Origin: Membranipora membranacea
Taxonomy: Eukaryota; Bryozoa; Gymnolaemata; Cheilostomatida; Membraniporidae
Length of the DNA stretch: 64,000 nt
Assembly: GCA_914767715.1 (NCBI GenBank)
Contig: OU612071.1
Location: forward strand, 18,288,948 to 18,352,947
Reading direction: 5' to 3'
The translations under genes and the position numbers were made by a program. Shown piece by piece: positions 47,873-61,080 of this stretch. Numbering within the stretch: position 1 is the first letter of the stretch; every line of letters begins with the position of its first letter. Under the pieces are notes generated by a model, which was not told where the DNA came from, ran no database searches, and saw only the letters and a list, made by a program, of their open reading frames with translations.

Positions 47873-50342
47873 GCATTGTGGGAATGGAGTAAAGTATGGC
47901 GGTAGGAAAAGTTGGCCTCATTTTAGAATGAAGTTGTGAGATTTTAAGTTTACAGTAATTTCACAAATTATACAGTCTATTTTTAAAAGTTTACTTTCCT
48001 AACTACATCCCCTTAGTCTTTTGTTTAGTTGGGACATCAGTACTTGCACTTGATATTGGACCCAGAGGATCATTGCATTTAAATCGTGTTGCATTGTGCT
48101 TGCACTTTGAGGCCAAAGATCAAATTTTGGTGTTTTCTTATCAGTATTTGTGTCTAAGGGTCTGGCTAGAAGTTTTCTAAAATATCAATAATAATTGGTG
48201 CCTGATGAGATAATAATATTTCATTCAGAAACATTATTCGGACCATTTTCTTTTACTATCTATAGCAATGAGAAATAACAATAAATCCAAACTTTGTACC
48301 GCTTTTACTATTATGATTTTAACCCATGGAGTTCACTCTCATTACTTTAACCACCATCTGTTCTAAAGAGACTGAATTACTAACTTAGAGACAACCAGGT
48401 GATAAACTGACACTGTCCTGACCAGCGAATTGTATTGTACTAATACATATATTGTGTCTGATATAACTGGTACTAGAACTAGTAACTAGAACTAGTATGA
48501 CATGAGACAAGTCCATCTATTTCAGGTGTCACCACAAGGAATCCATGTTGTAACTCGCTCAATACATCATCAAAGTTAGGTTTCGATTCACAACAGATTT
48601 CGGGTATTGAAGGTCGCCTTATCTCAAACTCTTGAATGATGCATAGTGATTGAGATAACAGCATCATAAACCTGGCATCTTGTCAGCAATGGTACACACA
48701 GGTGGTGATGATATACCATGTCGAAATGTGGAGACAACTTATTATAAGCCCCTTATCAGCACAGTTACCTACTCATCAGCATTCTACTGTATAATTTGCA
48801 CTAAGCACAGTTGGAGTTACTTAGATACTACCAAATGACCACTGCATATTATAGTCAGGCAGTTACTTATGATAAAATTGTGTCAGTTTTGCCTGGAAAA
48901 AAAACTCAATGCACTACTTGGCATGAATGATTGATAAAGTGCCTCCAAGAAGGGAAGGTAACTCCCATTCTCTGCATTATGATGTCACAGTCTCTGCTTG
49001 TTTCTTGTATTGTATAGTATCTACATAACCTTCATATATTATATACTGTCTCAGGGCATATGAGATGTATGGCTGACTAATTTCCCCTATGTGATCCATC
49101 TGCTGATTGATGACTGAGTGCCTCTAAGCCAGCAACAATGCTAGCGGTACTCCAACAGGTTGCGCAACTTATTGGGAAGCACTTGCGTAGGTGCAATCAT
49201 TTATTTACATTATGGATTTAGTGCATAGAGCCAGGCAATAATATAGTACAATCTAAGATACTCTGACGGACACTTGTCTTATCTCAAACCCACTGCAGCA
49301 GTGATATTATAAGAAAATACGGAGTTGAACTATACAAAGTGACCTTTGTGATATAATGACTTTACCTCAGTATTACACAGCTTTATCTTTTTTTCAGCGC
49401 TAAGTGCTCAGTGATTATCAGGTTATGGCATTTATTTTGTTTGCTTAGTCTCCTAGTAACTTGCCTTTTTATCCTGAAGCTCAGACACTTTACATGGTGG
49501 GAACCAATCCGCGTGACCATTGTTATCAGCACTGCATGGCGCTCTCAGCTCTCCGAATATATCCTAGTGATGTGCAGCTGTCGGAAATGGCACTTTAACT
49601 CGTTTGACTGTTTCTGGACTTTCAGGATATACTCAACATAACCAAACTTTATTTGATAACTTATTGCTACGATCTTTTATTGGTGCATCTTCATTATGTT
49701 GACAGCTGATGCATAAATCTAGTAAAGAAACGCTGTTACTCCTGTCCTGTTTTAGCAGAATAAGAATCAATGATATGCAAAAAAAGTCACCTACATCAGT
49801 AGTGGGCGTGACCAGTTGCGAAAACTACAACCTATCTTGACAATCTTGTCAGGTATTATTTGGAGACAGTTGTCTTCTCATAATTCAGAGTGAACACTGT
49901 TAACATTGACGTGTTCACAGGTGTTTTCTGATTGGTTCAGCCCTAACTTTTGACTCAGACAATCTGTAAATAAACCTTATCTTAATGTAGGAAACGCAAA
50001 CTCCAATATTCACTGTCCTCATCACATGATCTTGTAGATAACACATCGATGAGAGAATGCTGACATCTCTCACTTAACACTTATTCGGAGTAGACATATA
50101 AAACTGGGGATATTTCAGGTTAGAGAATTTTGTTTTTACATCATGATAGACTAACCATAAGTTTTCAATAAAAAACACAGCATAGTGAACAGGAGAATTT
50201 TGTGAGCACTTATTTGATGATAGTCTGTGATCTTACAGATTCAGCTAGTGTTTAATACTCAGTAAGAAATCCAACAAGTACAGTCATAGTTAGACAGCAC
50301 GTCTCATTAACGTGCTGACAATGTGTCGGTTTTTCTTTTGCA
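47873..50342. other. Spacer between the deaminase and RING/DLC genes
   Basis: Contains a partial copy of the intronic MITE (48845-49015) and ACTAGAACTAGTAACTAGAACTAG-like short repeats at about 48472. Small ORFs near 49411 and 48480 show no family resemblance. Confidence 0.5.
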
Positions 50343-50370
50343 GCATTCTGTACTATACAACCATCAAGTA

Positions 50371-51763
50371 ATGGCCCAGGTGAGAGTAACCACGGTCACT
50401 CTGATGAGATGTTGGAAGTGTAGTGCTGTACATGGTCAGGTGGTCTCTTTGTCATGTGGACATAACTTCTGTATCACATGTCTGGAAGGTCAGCACATCG
50501 AGTGGACTGAGGGCTGTAAGCAGCCATGTCAAGCCTGCTTCAAGCTAACGGTACCAAAGAGGAGTGATATCAGCAACCTGAGACCTAATATGAACCTGCC
50601 TGATATAGGTGAGAGTGACCTAAACAAGGGTAGGTCATAGTAACTCTGTCTTCAAGTTATATTATGGCATTTATCAATTAGGTGACCATAATCACATTAA
50701 ATGGTTCAGATCTGATATTTGAATGTTTTTGTGTCTTCTCTCGACTCTAATAGGAGAATCATTTATAACTTATTTTATGTGGAGCTCCTCTGTGTTCTTC
50801 CAAGCTAGCACTGAAAGAAAAAAAATTACTTTCTTTGCGTTTTGCTGCATAGTTTGACTTTTATTATGATTGAATTTATTCTCGAGCCTAAAATAAGGGG
50901 GGAATTGCTCCCTCCTTTCAAAACAGTGCAATCGAATTACAAAAAAAAATTTAGGTAGAAGGGAGCTCTTCTTTTACCTCAGACCCTCCTTACTATGACA
51001 ATGATATAAAGATAAACAAATCCCGGCAGCGGCAGATCTCTCTCAATGTATTTTATATTATCGAAAACGATAGCATTCATCATTCGAAACGAGAGTGGAC
51101 TAATCATTCTAAGCATGAAACCTTAGTGATTTAGAAATACGTCAACGCAATTGTTGATGTGAATAAGGTTCTCAATTCAAGGGTGCATTATGGTTAAAAT
51201 CGGTCAATTCCATAAAAATCACTGATATACATACCTTCACACAAAAACAGATTTAATTTTATTCAAGCTCTTATATTGATTCAGATCTAAGCGGCCAGAA
51301 TAGTGGGCATAAACAGCAGGATATGCTCCTTATTTTTACTTTGCAGAGATTTGTTTGATGAACTTAGGTTTTTAGATTTAGCTGAATTATTTCCTTGTTC
51401 TGATACTGATAAGTAAATCTTTTTTCCTCCACGTCTACAGGTGGACAGACAGCTCTCACCTCCAGAGGATCAGATGATAAACTCAGACCCTGTATGATCA
51501 GCTGGGAGTACACAAAGATGGCAGAAGATCGTCTGAGAGAGAAGGCTGTACTTACAGTTATAGAGGCTGTACAGAGAAGTGATGATTACTGGCAGAGAGC
51601 TAAATATGTGAAGGATAAGTTTGATGCTGAGGAGGAGGGAGAGTGGTGCTGTTATGTTGAACACCTGACTGATAAACCAAGAACTTATTATCCTCATCAT
51701 GGTTATCTCATATATCTCAGAGTAGGAGGACGATATTTTACTATATGGAAGAGTAAACTATAG
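50371..51763 (+). CDS. RING finger fused to a dynein-light-chain-like domain, two exons
   Basis: Exon 1 runs from ATG 50371 to a donor at 50608 or 50629 (both phase 1). Exon 2 is 51441-51763. The product is 186 or 193 residues. The amino end has a C3HC4-type RING (C14-C17, C29-H31, C34-C37, C53-C56), a probable E3 ubiquitin-ligase module. The carboxy half (from about residue 100) fits the DYNLL/LC8 pattern: helix with AKYVKDKFD, then EWCCYVE at the WHCIVG position, a Tyr/His-rich loop, GYLIYLRVGGRYF at the FIYFYLG strand, and terminal WKSKL near the LLFKSG end. LC8 domains dimerise and bind short linear motifs, so this may be a dimerising ligase that picks substrates by motif; that is inference. 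An acceptor TTTGCAG ends at 50343, so the 5' UTR is probably spliced. AATAAA at 52021-52026 is a candidate poly(A) signal. Confidence 0.8.
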
Positions 51764-52029
51764 TATAACTAACTGTTTCCTGACACAGATATCTATATAA
51801 GATATACCCAGAGAGGCTAACTCCCAGATAGTGTTAGGTCTGGTGAGCACTGTTCTATGATTACCTGTTAATAATTAAAATCTGATAAATCTGCAATTTC
51901 AACATGCACATTTTTATTTCGCTTCTCAAAACGGACACTTAAACCACCAACCACAAAAGTTATATTTTGGTATTTGATGCATAATGATGTACTCCTTCTA
52001 AATTTAGATGTAATGTTATAAATAAATGT

Positions 52030-53165
52030 TAAATTTGAAAATTTTAATTATATCAATTACAAACTCTCTTCCACCATTTTGTTTGAGTAACACAAATACC
52101 TGTACTCTCTAAATAAATATATTGTTGGAAAAAAATGATGTATGAAATAATTATTTTCTAGAATCGAAGCAGTTATCTTTGTTGTGTCATTCTTAATATA
52201 TGAACAGTCATCTCAGTTACAAAATGATCTACAAAAACAATATTATTGCTTTCAATACCAAAAATAAAGCATTTTCTTTGAGATTATAGTAGCTTCTCAA
52301 TTTAATTCAGTTTATTGCAGCCATGGGGTGGAGGGGCTACTGACTGCCCTGTGGTGCAGATCCAAAGATTATACATCGGATTTCTATTGCTGAGTATGTT
52401 GCCTACTGGTGAAGGCTAATTGCATCTTGATATGTATTTAGTGGTGCCAGTGTAGTCTTCTACTTTAAATCATGACAACGAGCTGAAAATCTGAACAAGT
52501 ATGATTTCTATATTCATCCATTTATTTGTATCAACATCCAATAATACAAAAAAAAAGATAATATAGATTAATTTTGTACACATTGTATACAAATTCATGA
52601 TAATTTTTTAGTAGTGCCCATATATGATAACGATAGCTTCAAACTGTTTGTTGTTGGTGTGGTCTCGGATAGCTGGACTCTGGGGTCAAAATGATATCAA
52701 GTTCTCTCTGCAGGATGCTTATAAAGATAATTATGATGAATGGAGTTTGACCTGGTGTGATCACGTATGCTGTGATCCTATCTTAGCTGGCAAACCAATT
52801 GGAATACCAAAATTATTTTATAGTTTATTGTTTATTTCTGATAAATATTACTCACTGCTTATTTAATAAAGTGGTAAAACAATTAAGGTGCTCAAAGCTA
52901 GTGCAGATCTCACCTTGTATCGAATAGATACTGATGCAGGTCAAGAAACTGAATACTGAATAAAAATGAATATGAAAGTTTGTCAAACTCTTGCTTGATA
53001 ATCTGTGTGTTTGTTCGTATAGACTTAAATGCCTGTCAATACAGTAAGGTAAATAAGACAGTGCTCACAATGTTACAGTACTAATAAAGAATTGTTTGGA
53101 TGAGCGCACAATTACTCATTGTAAATAGAAAAACGAAGTCTGTCAGGTACTTGTACACAATAAAA
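52030..53165. other. Spacer downstream of the RING/DLC gene
   Basis: AT-rich, no recognised gene. An 80-codon ORF at 52624-52866 has no family resemblance. Confidence 0.45.
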
Positions 53166-53189
53166 AATTACAAATAAAACTAAGAAAAC

Positions 53190-54560
53190 TGCTGGAAAAG
53201 GCTTTTCGATGTTAAAGCCGTGCGGGATTTATCTTTAATATGTCGCCCGCTGTGTGTAGATATCCGGCCAGTGTTTGATTGGTTGTATAGTGGATGACTA
53301 GGACTGGCTCGCAAACACCTTACATATTTCTCACACAAAGCTGTTAAGCTGGTGGTGATGGTTGGCAACCCGGTTTCTTGAAGGCGATTTTCGGTGTGCT
53401 CGAGGTCTGGCTAGATAAACCGGAGACAGTGGCGTTGGTATTTCTCGAGTCTCTCTGCATCACCTTTCCCTAGTTGCGGAAACCAGCATTGTGCAGCGTA
53501 TGTTATATGAGGCAATAAGCGGGTCTGGTAGAAGAAGGTCGGCACTTTTTGATAATCATTAAGACATGTGCAGAAAACTTCAGATGACGATCGAATGTCA
53601 CACCCAAACAGTTTCACATTGTCACTGTTACTGACTGCTGAGTTGTTAATGCTGATTTGGTTGATGTTGATTGTTTTCTGCAGCGTGAAGATTATTGACT
53701 GGGATTTAGCGGCATTCAGAAGCACGCTATTCTTATCGCACCATAGTGATGCTTGATCAGCTGCATTCTGGAGTGGGTTTTCATGGAGCTTCAGTAAACT
53801 GGCTGTTCTCGGCGTTATGTCAGTAATATCAGCATTAGCTTTCATGATAACGTGATAGAGGGTTTAATCATCTGCATATTTTATGTGTGGCACATCAGGA
53901 GTGAGGTCATTGATATAGATGTTCCATAATACTGGACCTAATATCGTTCCTTGTGGCACGCCTATGTGACAGGACTGATACGCTGATGTGTGGTTCCCAT
54001 ACCTAACACACTGAGATCTATTTGAGAGAAAGCTTTCGACTAGTTTGATAGTTACAGGATTGATGTTCATGTCAATGAGTTTGGTGACAGCAATATTCGG
54101 CTGCATACGGTCGAATGCCTTGGAAAAATCAAACATTAGTGATGTTACACCAAGACATTCTTTGTCATCCAATTTGTCTATGATATCAGATGTAAATTTC
54201 ACCAATGCATCTGTTGTACCGATGTTAGGGGTGTATGCGTATCGATGGGTCATAGTTGGTAATTGAGCTCGTAGTTGTTTTACGATGATACGCTCAGTGG
54301 TTTTCCCAGGTGGAACAAGAGGCTAATAGGTTGCGAGTCTTTGAATTTGTTTGGGTTTTCTACTTTGGGTATGGGAGTCACCTCAGCTTTCTTCCAAAGA
54401 CATGGGAAGTATCCATTAGCGAGTATGGCATTGATGATATTTGTGATTAGATTGCTCATGATATGGCTGTTGTTCTTCGTTATCCAGCTTGGGAAGTCAA
54501 GCGACGAAGTGTGTATTTGATACTGATATTTCTTCTGTTTCTGCTGTGGGGACCCGACTA
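53190..54560 (-). mobile_element. Non-LTR retrotransposon reverse transcriptase, broken
   Basis: Reading leftwards: a palm entry segment (KKAEVTPIPKVENPNKFKDS, PISLL), a frameshift at about 54.30 kb, then TSLMFDFSKAFDRMQPNIAV, IGVPQGTILGPVLWNIYIND and catalytic IKYADD. A stop follows directly after YADD (53864-53866). The downstream thumb region continues in 53845-53411 (ASLWCDKNSVLLNAAKSQSI, LLPHITYAAQCWFPQLGKG). It is inactive through these lesions and has no endonuclease domain in view. Confidence 0.88.
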
Positions 54561-55129
54561 TTCAAGTGTAAATGTTACCTTCGCACCTGCCAAGGCAGTT
54601 GTTGTCAATAGAAATAAAGACTAGGACTCCACCCTACTCTTACTCACTCTGTTTTTTGTGCACTCATACCAGCTATCATAGGCCGTCATCATATTCCAGT
54701 TACAACCCTATTAATCATGTGTTTATGATAGGACATTTAAGTATTTATGACATTACACAATGAATCACCCCATGCTTAGGGCCATATCTTATCAGTGCAG
54801 TAACACTAAAACACACTGGGTTGCTACTGTATAACCTGTACTAGGTCAATTAATATGGACTTTAGACAAAGTCAAACCTCTCATTTCATACAAGTTTTCC
54901 GATTTCCGATTTTACCAGTGTCTGTGGCAAGTTATAAGGAACGGGTAATTTCTTAATGTACACTTATCATATCTAATTACAGAGCATATGTGTCGAAGGA
55001 AAATTCATAATTGCATTTTAATGTGTTTGAGGACCACTTCCCAGTTGATAATACCTGCATTGAGGTTAGGTGAGATATATGTTACCATTTAGTTTCAAAT
55101 GTCCCAGACTAACGGCTGGCATAACCAGC
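54561..55129. other. Spacer
   Basis: Nothing recognised between the LINE and the inverted-tandem element. Confidence 0.4.
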
Positions 55130-55912
55130 GGGTCGGTCCCAAAACGGCCCGCGGCCCAAAACGGCCCAGCATGATTTATGAGTTCTCCAAGTCCCAAAAT
55201 CTCTAAAAAACGAGTTAAGTCAACGAACTTAAGTTTTTGTGAAAAAACTCAAGTCTTCAAATTTTTCAAAAAAGCGGCCCATCTTGGTTTTTGAGTTCTC
55301 CAAGTCCCAAAATCTCTAAAAAATGAATTAAGTCAACGAACTTAAGTTTTTGTGAAAAAAACTCAAGTTTTCAGATTCTACTTTGACTTGGAGAACTCAA
55401 AAATCATACTTGGTCGTTTTTTTGGAAAAACATTTAAAATAATTTTTTTCCTCAAAACACCTTGTTTGTTGACTTAACTCATTTTTTAGAGGTTTTGGGA
55501 CTTGGAGAACGCAAAAACCAAGATGGACCGTTTTTTTAAAAGTTCGAAAACTTGAGTTTTTTCACAAAAACTTAAGTTCGTTGACTTAACTCATTTTTTA
55601 GAGGTTTTGGGACTTGGAGAACTCAAAAACCAAGAAGGGCCTTTTTTTGAAAAATTTGAAATCTTGTGTCTTTTTCACAAAAACTTAAGTTCGTTGACTT
55701 AACTCATTTTTTAGAGGTTTTGGGACTTGGAGAACTCAAAACCAAGATGAGCCATTTTTTTGAAAAATTTGAAAACTTGAGTTTTTTTCACAAAAAATTA
55801 AGTTCGTTGACTTAACTCATTTTCTAGAGGTTTTGGGACTTGGAGAACTCAAAAATCATGCTGGGCCGTTTAGGGCCGCGGGCCGTTTTGGGCGTTTTCC
55901 GCAAAACCCACT
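55130..55912. repeat. Inverted-tandem element with GGCCCGCGGCCC termini
   Basis: The ends carry ACGGCCCGCGGCCCAAAACG and its inverse. Between them about two units of a 113-bp repeat (GAGTTCTCCAAGTCCCAAAA, then TTAAGTCAACGAACTTAAGT) run in one orientation and about five run in the opposite one, spaced 112-117 bp. The whole thus folds as a large hairpin. No ORF. Confidence 0.8.
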
Positions 55913-58850
55913 GCAGGTGAGTATATCAGTTGACAGTAAATGTTGTGTATTTATATTTGGGTGAAAGATTACATTACAGGTCATTCATATTCTGCTCAAA
56001 GGCAATTGATTGATAACGACTCCAATGGCCGATTAGTGCCAGTTCAGTTTTGGCAGCTTGCTGCACACCCACAATTAGGAGGTCCTCCATGGCCTCACCT
56101 CTAGGATGCATTCTTGTCTTCTAGGATTTATCACATTCTCAGTATGAGGAGTTAGGGCACCTTGGGTCCCTATTTAGGGCAGCCCAACTTTCCTTTTCTT
56201 ACTAAACAGCAAGATAAAAAATCCAAATTCAGGCGAATGTGTGCCTGATAACAACATGGGGCTTCACTAGATCTGTCAGTGTAACTCTACATCCGTGACC
56301 CTCGTTCCTAGTTTAGGTTAAATTAGTAATGTTTGTGCTGCCAGGCAGTACTTATACAGGTAATTTACAGATGCAGAGGCTGCCACTGAGAGACGACAAA
56401 TTGTCGTTGTCTACAATATGAGAATATGAGAACATGGAACCTCCATCAAACAATCTTCTTTGCAATCTTTCTATAAATTTCAATATATCAGGTCTGCAAC
56501 CAATTTAAAGCCTTTCCGACAATATGCATTTATGTATTTCATGTCTAAGACAGAACCATTTTCATTGTTAGTCTTCATCTTCCATATTTATTTATTTTTG
56601 TTTTACTTTGGTACACTCGGAAGAACATTATTTTAATGATGAAGATTGCTTGTCAATAAATGTTAAAAAATTTTTTTAAACCATGTATACTATCACCAAG
56701 GACCCAGGTAGTCGTTGCTCTAACCAACGGTGCTTTAATTTAATAAGTGGTTCCGGCCGCTGAAGTCATGTTGCATCATGGTTTTTTATTTGCAAAAATT
56801 TAGTATCTGCTGGTATATGATTTGGGATATGATCCCTTATTACAAAATATTAGCGGATAATCTCACATAATTGTTACCTTCTAATACAAATGTTAATGTT
56901 CAATAGCTTGCCTTGTCATGTGGCTACTTCTTGTGTTTTGAGGGTAAAAACAATACAGAAAATTCAGCTGTGTGACAAGGCTAGTCTAAAGATGAATAGC
57001 TACGACATTCCTCTGTGATAACAATGCAAGGCGGTACAGCTGTGGTAATGAGTTTATCAGCGCAGTATTAAAATGATAGGCATGATTAGTTACTATACAG
57101 TTTTTACTAAGCGTAGGTTGTTTGTACTTTACTATAATTGATCCTGATGCCAATACTGTTCATAGTACTGATAGATTATTTTATTGAAATACTATTTTGA
57201 CTTGAATCAACTGGAAAAGCTAAGATCCAATGTCTTAATTGTATTATGCATGTTACGCAACAAATATAAATCTGTGTTTGAAAATGTAGCCATGGGCATT
57301 AGCTCAGCGTATTAGCATCAATGAAACCCATTAAGATGTCTTGTCAACACAATATATTCCCAATACTCAATGGTAGTTAAATTTACCTGACAATTCCTGA
57401 ACTTTGTTAAGTTGAACTCTCTCTGAGGAAATAAATGCTGGCTATTTAATTTCTGCTACTTATGGAGCAACAATATTAGCTTCTCCAAACCTTCAATTCT
57501 CTCAAATCCGCCTATGAGCAGAGCTCGAATGTTGCACCAATGTTGTAAGAGCACAATATTTTCGCAATGGGTGCTAGATCTGCTGAGAAAGATGATCAAC
57601 ATATTATAAATATGCAAATTCCCCCCCCCCCCCCCCCCCCCCGGAAGACTAGGGTTCTAGATGATCTAGATTGATTGTTCCTTAAACTTGCATTATTACC
57701 TTACTTCTCTAATAGTCATTCTGATCATTTGTGTTGAAAACTAGCCATTAATATGAACCTGTTTATGCAGACAATAATGTCAGATTACTATTTTCCTGAT
57801 AACGGTAAGTTTCCCTTCAATAGCTAAAAGTCCAATTGATGATCAAAGCATTGGTATACATATTGGGGTACCTTGTACCCTTGATATCAGTGCAGGGGAT
57901 ATTCATCCATGCAAATCCATTCCATATATTCATTTGTTGCATTTGTGAAAGGAACGACTCTTCATATAACATACATATTTGCGATTGGATGTTTATTTCA
58001 TATCGCTGAAAGAGAGTTGACATTATGCTTTGCTAACTAGTGTTAACAAGGATTGACTTCAAAAGCTTTCGATTTAAACTCAGTGGAACAACAGATCAAA
58101 ATATATCAAAGTTCACCTGTGCCAACCTTTTATTGTTGAGGACCGTCAATCATTTTACAGAATTTCCCTACTTGATAACAATATTTTTAACAAATTCACC
58201 TGATTCGCTACGAAATTTGTTTTATGCAAGGTCTGATGCGTAATTTATGACTTGGTAAATAAAATTGATATTATCATTATTATTATTATATAATAGCAAT
58301 ATATTCATGCATATTTTAATCAACTGAGGGCGTCTAACATTCACCCCTTAGGTCACTTGTAGGGACAGCTTATCAGTTAGAGAATGAGTTTACACTAAGT
58401 TTCAATAGCTGTAACTGCATATTGTGCAAAATACCTCACTTTGTAGATCAGTGTCAATAAAGTGGTTACAACAGCTGTTAAATTCAATTTTTCTTATACG
58501 GAACTGTAAAGTGAAACCAAATTTTTTTGACCTTAAAATCTACTTAAGTCTCCTTCAATTTTTTGCCCCAGATTAATCTCTATGTTGACATGAGAGCTAC
58601 GTTGGATTGCAACTCTTTTCATCGAAATTTGGCGAAATTACATCAGTCCAATGTTTTTGATGGTGGACATAAAAGCGAAACGTTTGTTCATGACATCATA
58701 TCCCCCTACACAAGGCTCGCGAGTGAGCGTCAGCGAGGCCTTACTTTGATAAATCGTAAGTTCAGTCCTAGATGCCCAATTGGGATGATATTGGGCTCAT
58801 TTTTAAGCTTATAAGCTGGAGAAGTTCTTCTGATTATTTGAAGGTTAATT
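55913..58850. other. Gene-poor spacer with a long poly-C tract
   Basis: A run of 22 C at 57621-57642. A minus-strand tRNA 5'-half-like fragment (GTTGGTTAGAGCAACGAC) lies at about 56712-56729 and may be a SINE remnant. No gene recognised. Confidence 0.5.
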
Positions 58851-59356
58851 TCATGGATGCTTTAAGCATCATTGGGCTCACTTTTTGCTGATGTTTTCAA
58901 GTCCCTTATGACTTCGTCTCAAGGTGCAAACAATCACAACAGTCAGCATGCCATTGATCTCAGCCGGAAGTACCTGTTGGGTGAAAGCACCCCAGTGATT
59001 ATAGAAACTCAACAACGCATCAAATTCTTCTTCCAAGCCTTCATTCAAACTGCACAAGAATAAGTGAAGCAGGATATTAATAGTCAAGAAATATAGGTAA
59101 GAGAAAGATAGGAACAGGGCGAAGCATTTTACACATTAGTTGGTTGACTGCTGCACTGGGGTACTGAACTTTAACGTGGGGGCATCATTAGATCAAAATT
59201 TGTTCTTGTTTCTGCTGCAGGGGGAAACATAGCCTGTCTTAACAATCTTTGTTCGGTTGGGGGGGAAACAAAGCTTGTCAACTCTTACACTGCTCGATAT
59301 CGTAGATTAAATATTGTCTTCTCTGGTGATCGGATAGATAACTTCTCTATCACTGC
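58838..59356 (+). repeat. Dispersed repeat, copy A (interrupted at 59356)
   Basis: From TTAATTTCATGGATGCTTTA through CACTTTTTGCTGATG to AACTTCTCTATCACTGC it matches copy B (61535-62210). Copy A keeps an uninterrupted TTAA at 58862-58865, where copy B carries the foldback insertion. It also lacks about 175 bases present in B (61826-62000) and is cut at its right end by the LINE. Confidence 0.75.
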
Positions 59357-61010
59357 TTTTGAGACAACAGATTGGGATTCCCTGATATCGGATGACCTAG
59401 ATCAATCAGTAATTACCATCACTGATTATATTAACCACATAATCACTTCCAACTCAACAACAATAGAAAAGTGGGTGTCTCATAACAACCAACCATGGCT
59501 AACAAAAGGCATTAAATCAATGTCCAATCTAAACAAAAACACTCCCTCCGTCGACACTACTGTTGCCCTAAGTGATCTACCTCTCAACTTTCTGATAACC
59601 TCAACAAGTTTTACCTGAGGTTTGAGCATGATGAAACACCACACCAGTTCCAGCCTCATGACAACACACCTTTAAATGTTCCAGACTTCACTATTGCTGA
59701 GGTCAACGCTGCTTTAGGGAGGTGCATACCCGGCAAAGCTAGTGTACTAAGATTCTGAAATCATGCGCCAACCAACTCGCTAATATATTCCACACGCTTT
59801 TCAATCGCTGCCTGGCTGCTGGTTCCATCCCTCAACTATGGCGGAGATCGGAGGTGGTTCCTGTTTCTAAGAAGCCTAAGCCATCAGCCCTGAATGATTA
59901 TCGACCTATCGCCTTGACCTCGGTAGTTATGAAGACTTTTGAGCATTTGATCAAAGACAGACTGTGTGCTACTCAGAGGTTAGATCAAAACCAATTTGCT
60001 TATAGGAAGTCTCGTAGCACAAAGGATGCATGTATTGCTTTTGACTACAGTGTTAGGCGACACCTCGATACACCAAGGAGGTATGCTAGAGCTTTGTTTG
60101 TAAATTTTTCTTCGGCATTTAATACGATATCGCCACAACTTTTAGCAGATAAATTAATTGATATGTGTGTACCTTTTCCTTATGTAAAATTGATTAATTC
60201 TTCTCTCAGTGAACGACGACAGCATGTTAGAATCTCCAGTCATGAATCTGATATTTTACCTAGTAGTACTGGCTGCCCACAGGGGTGTGTTTTATCTCCA
60301 TTGTTATTTTCCATCTACACTGACACGGTTCAATCTGATCACCCCAACATAACGATTTATAAGTATGCTGATGACATGGTTATTTTGGGTCTTTTGGATC
60401 ATAGCAGTAGTGATGAATTTTATTTTAAAGCCGTAAATGATTTTTCCGAATGGTGCAAAGCTAACTGTCTTATACTGAACACCGCTAAGACCAAGGAGTG
60501 ATCTTTGACTTCAGTAGATCCCAGGAAGTCACTTCTAATGTTTTTATTGATGACAACCCAGTAGAGAAAGTTCAATGTTTTAAGTATCTGGGTATTATTT
60601 TTAATGATGATTTAAAATGGACTGATAATACTGACCACATTTTTCGCAGATTGAAAAGCAGATTTTATGCATTGTCTAAGTTCAAATCTTTTTATCCGTC
60701 CATTACTCAATGTGAGTATTTTGTGCAATCTCTTATATTACCGATTTTATTATATAATTCAGAAGTTTGGTTTAACTCTTGAACGGCAAAGGAGAGATCT
60801 CGATTATTATCTCCTTTTTCTACCTCTACAGCTGTGACATTCCTAATCTGATCTTAGACCGAACTCTTAGTACTTCAGTAAATTTTATTAATGACGAAGA
60901 CCATATTTTTAACAAACATCATGTTCCAGGTAGGAAAACATTTTTATCAATCTCACGAGCGAATACTGAAAGGGTCGACTTTGACGCCTCATAAAACAGC
61001 TTCTAGTGGT
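59357..61010 (+). mobile_element. L2/CR1-like LINE reverse transcriptase, broken
   Basis: The linker region (DYINHIITSNSTTIEKWVSH, NQPWLTKG) is followed by a stop near 59617 and a frameshift near 59750. The RT core then lies in 59854-60501: VPVSKKPKPSALNDYRPIAL, QNQFAYRKSRSTKDA, ALFVNFSSAFNTISPQLL, GCPQGCVLSPLLFSIYTDTV and catalytic IYKYADDMVIL. After a TGA at 60499-60501 the thumb continues in 60498-60782 (VQCFKYLGIIFNDDLKWTDN), again ending in TGA. The motif set is that of L2/CR1-group elements. Stops make it inactive. Confidence 0.9.
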
Positions 61011-61080
61011 CCAAGAGTATCATGTTTAGGCTTGTTGTGAAACTTTGATAATCCCAATCTTAATTTCATGTATGCTTTAA

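Noticed and set aside
49411-49641. 76-codon hydrophobic ORF
   Set aside because: No recognisable domain; the hydrophobicity fits T-rich sequence, and there is no supporting gene context.
58872-59063. 63-codon ORF shared by repeat copies A and B (61541-61732)
   Set aside because: It lacks an ATG start. The few differences between copies are mostly amino-acid-changing, so there is no sign of protein-level selection; it is repeat sequence.
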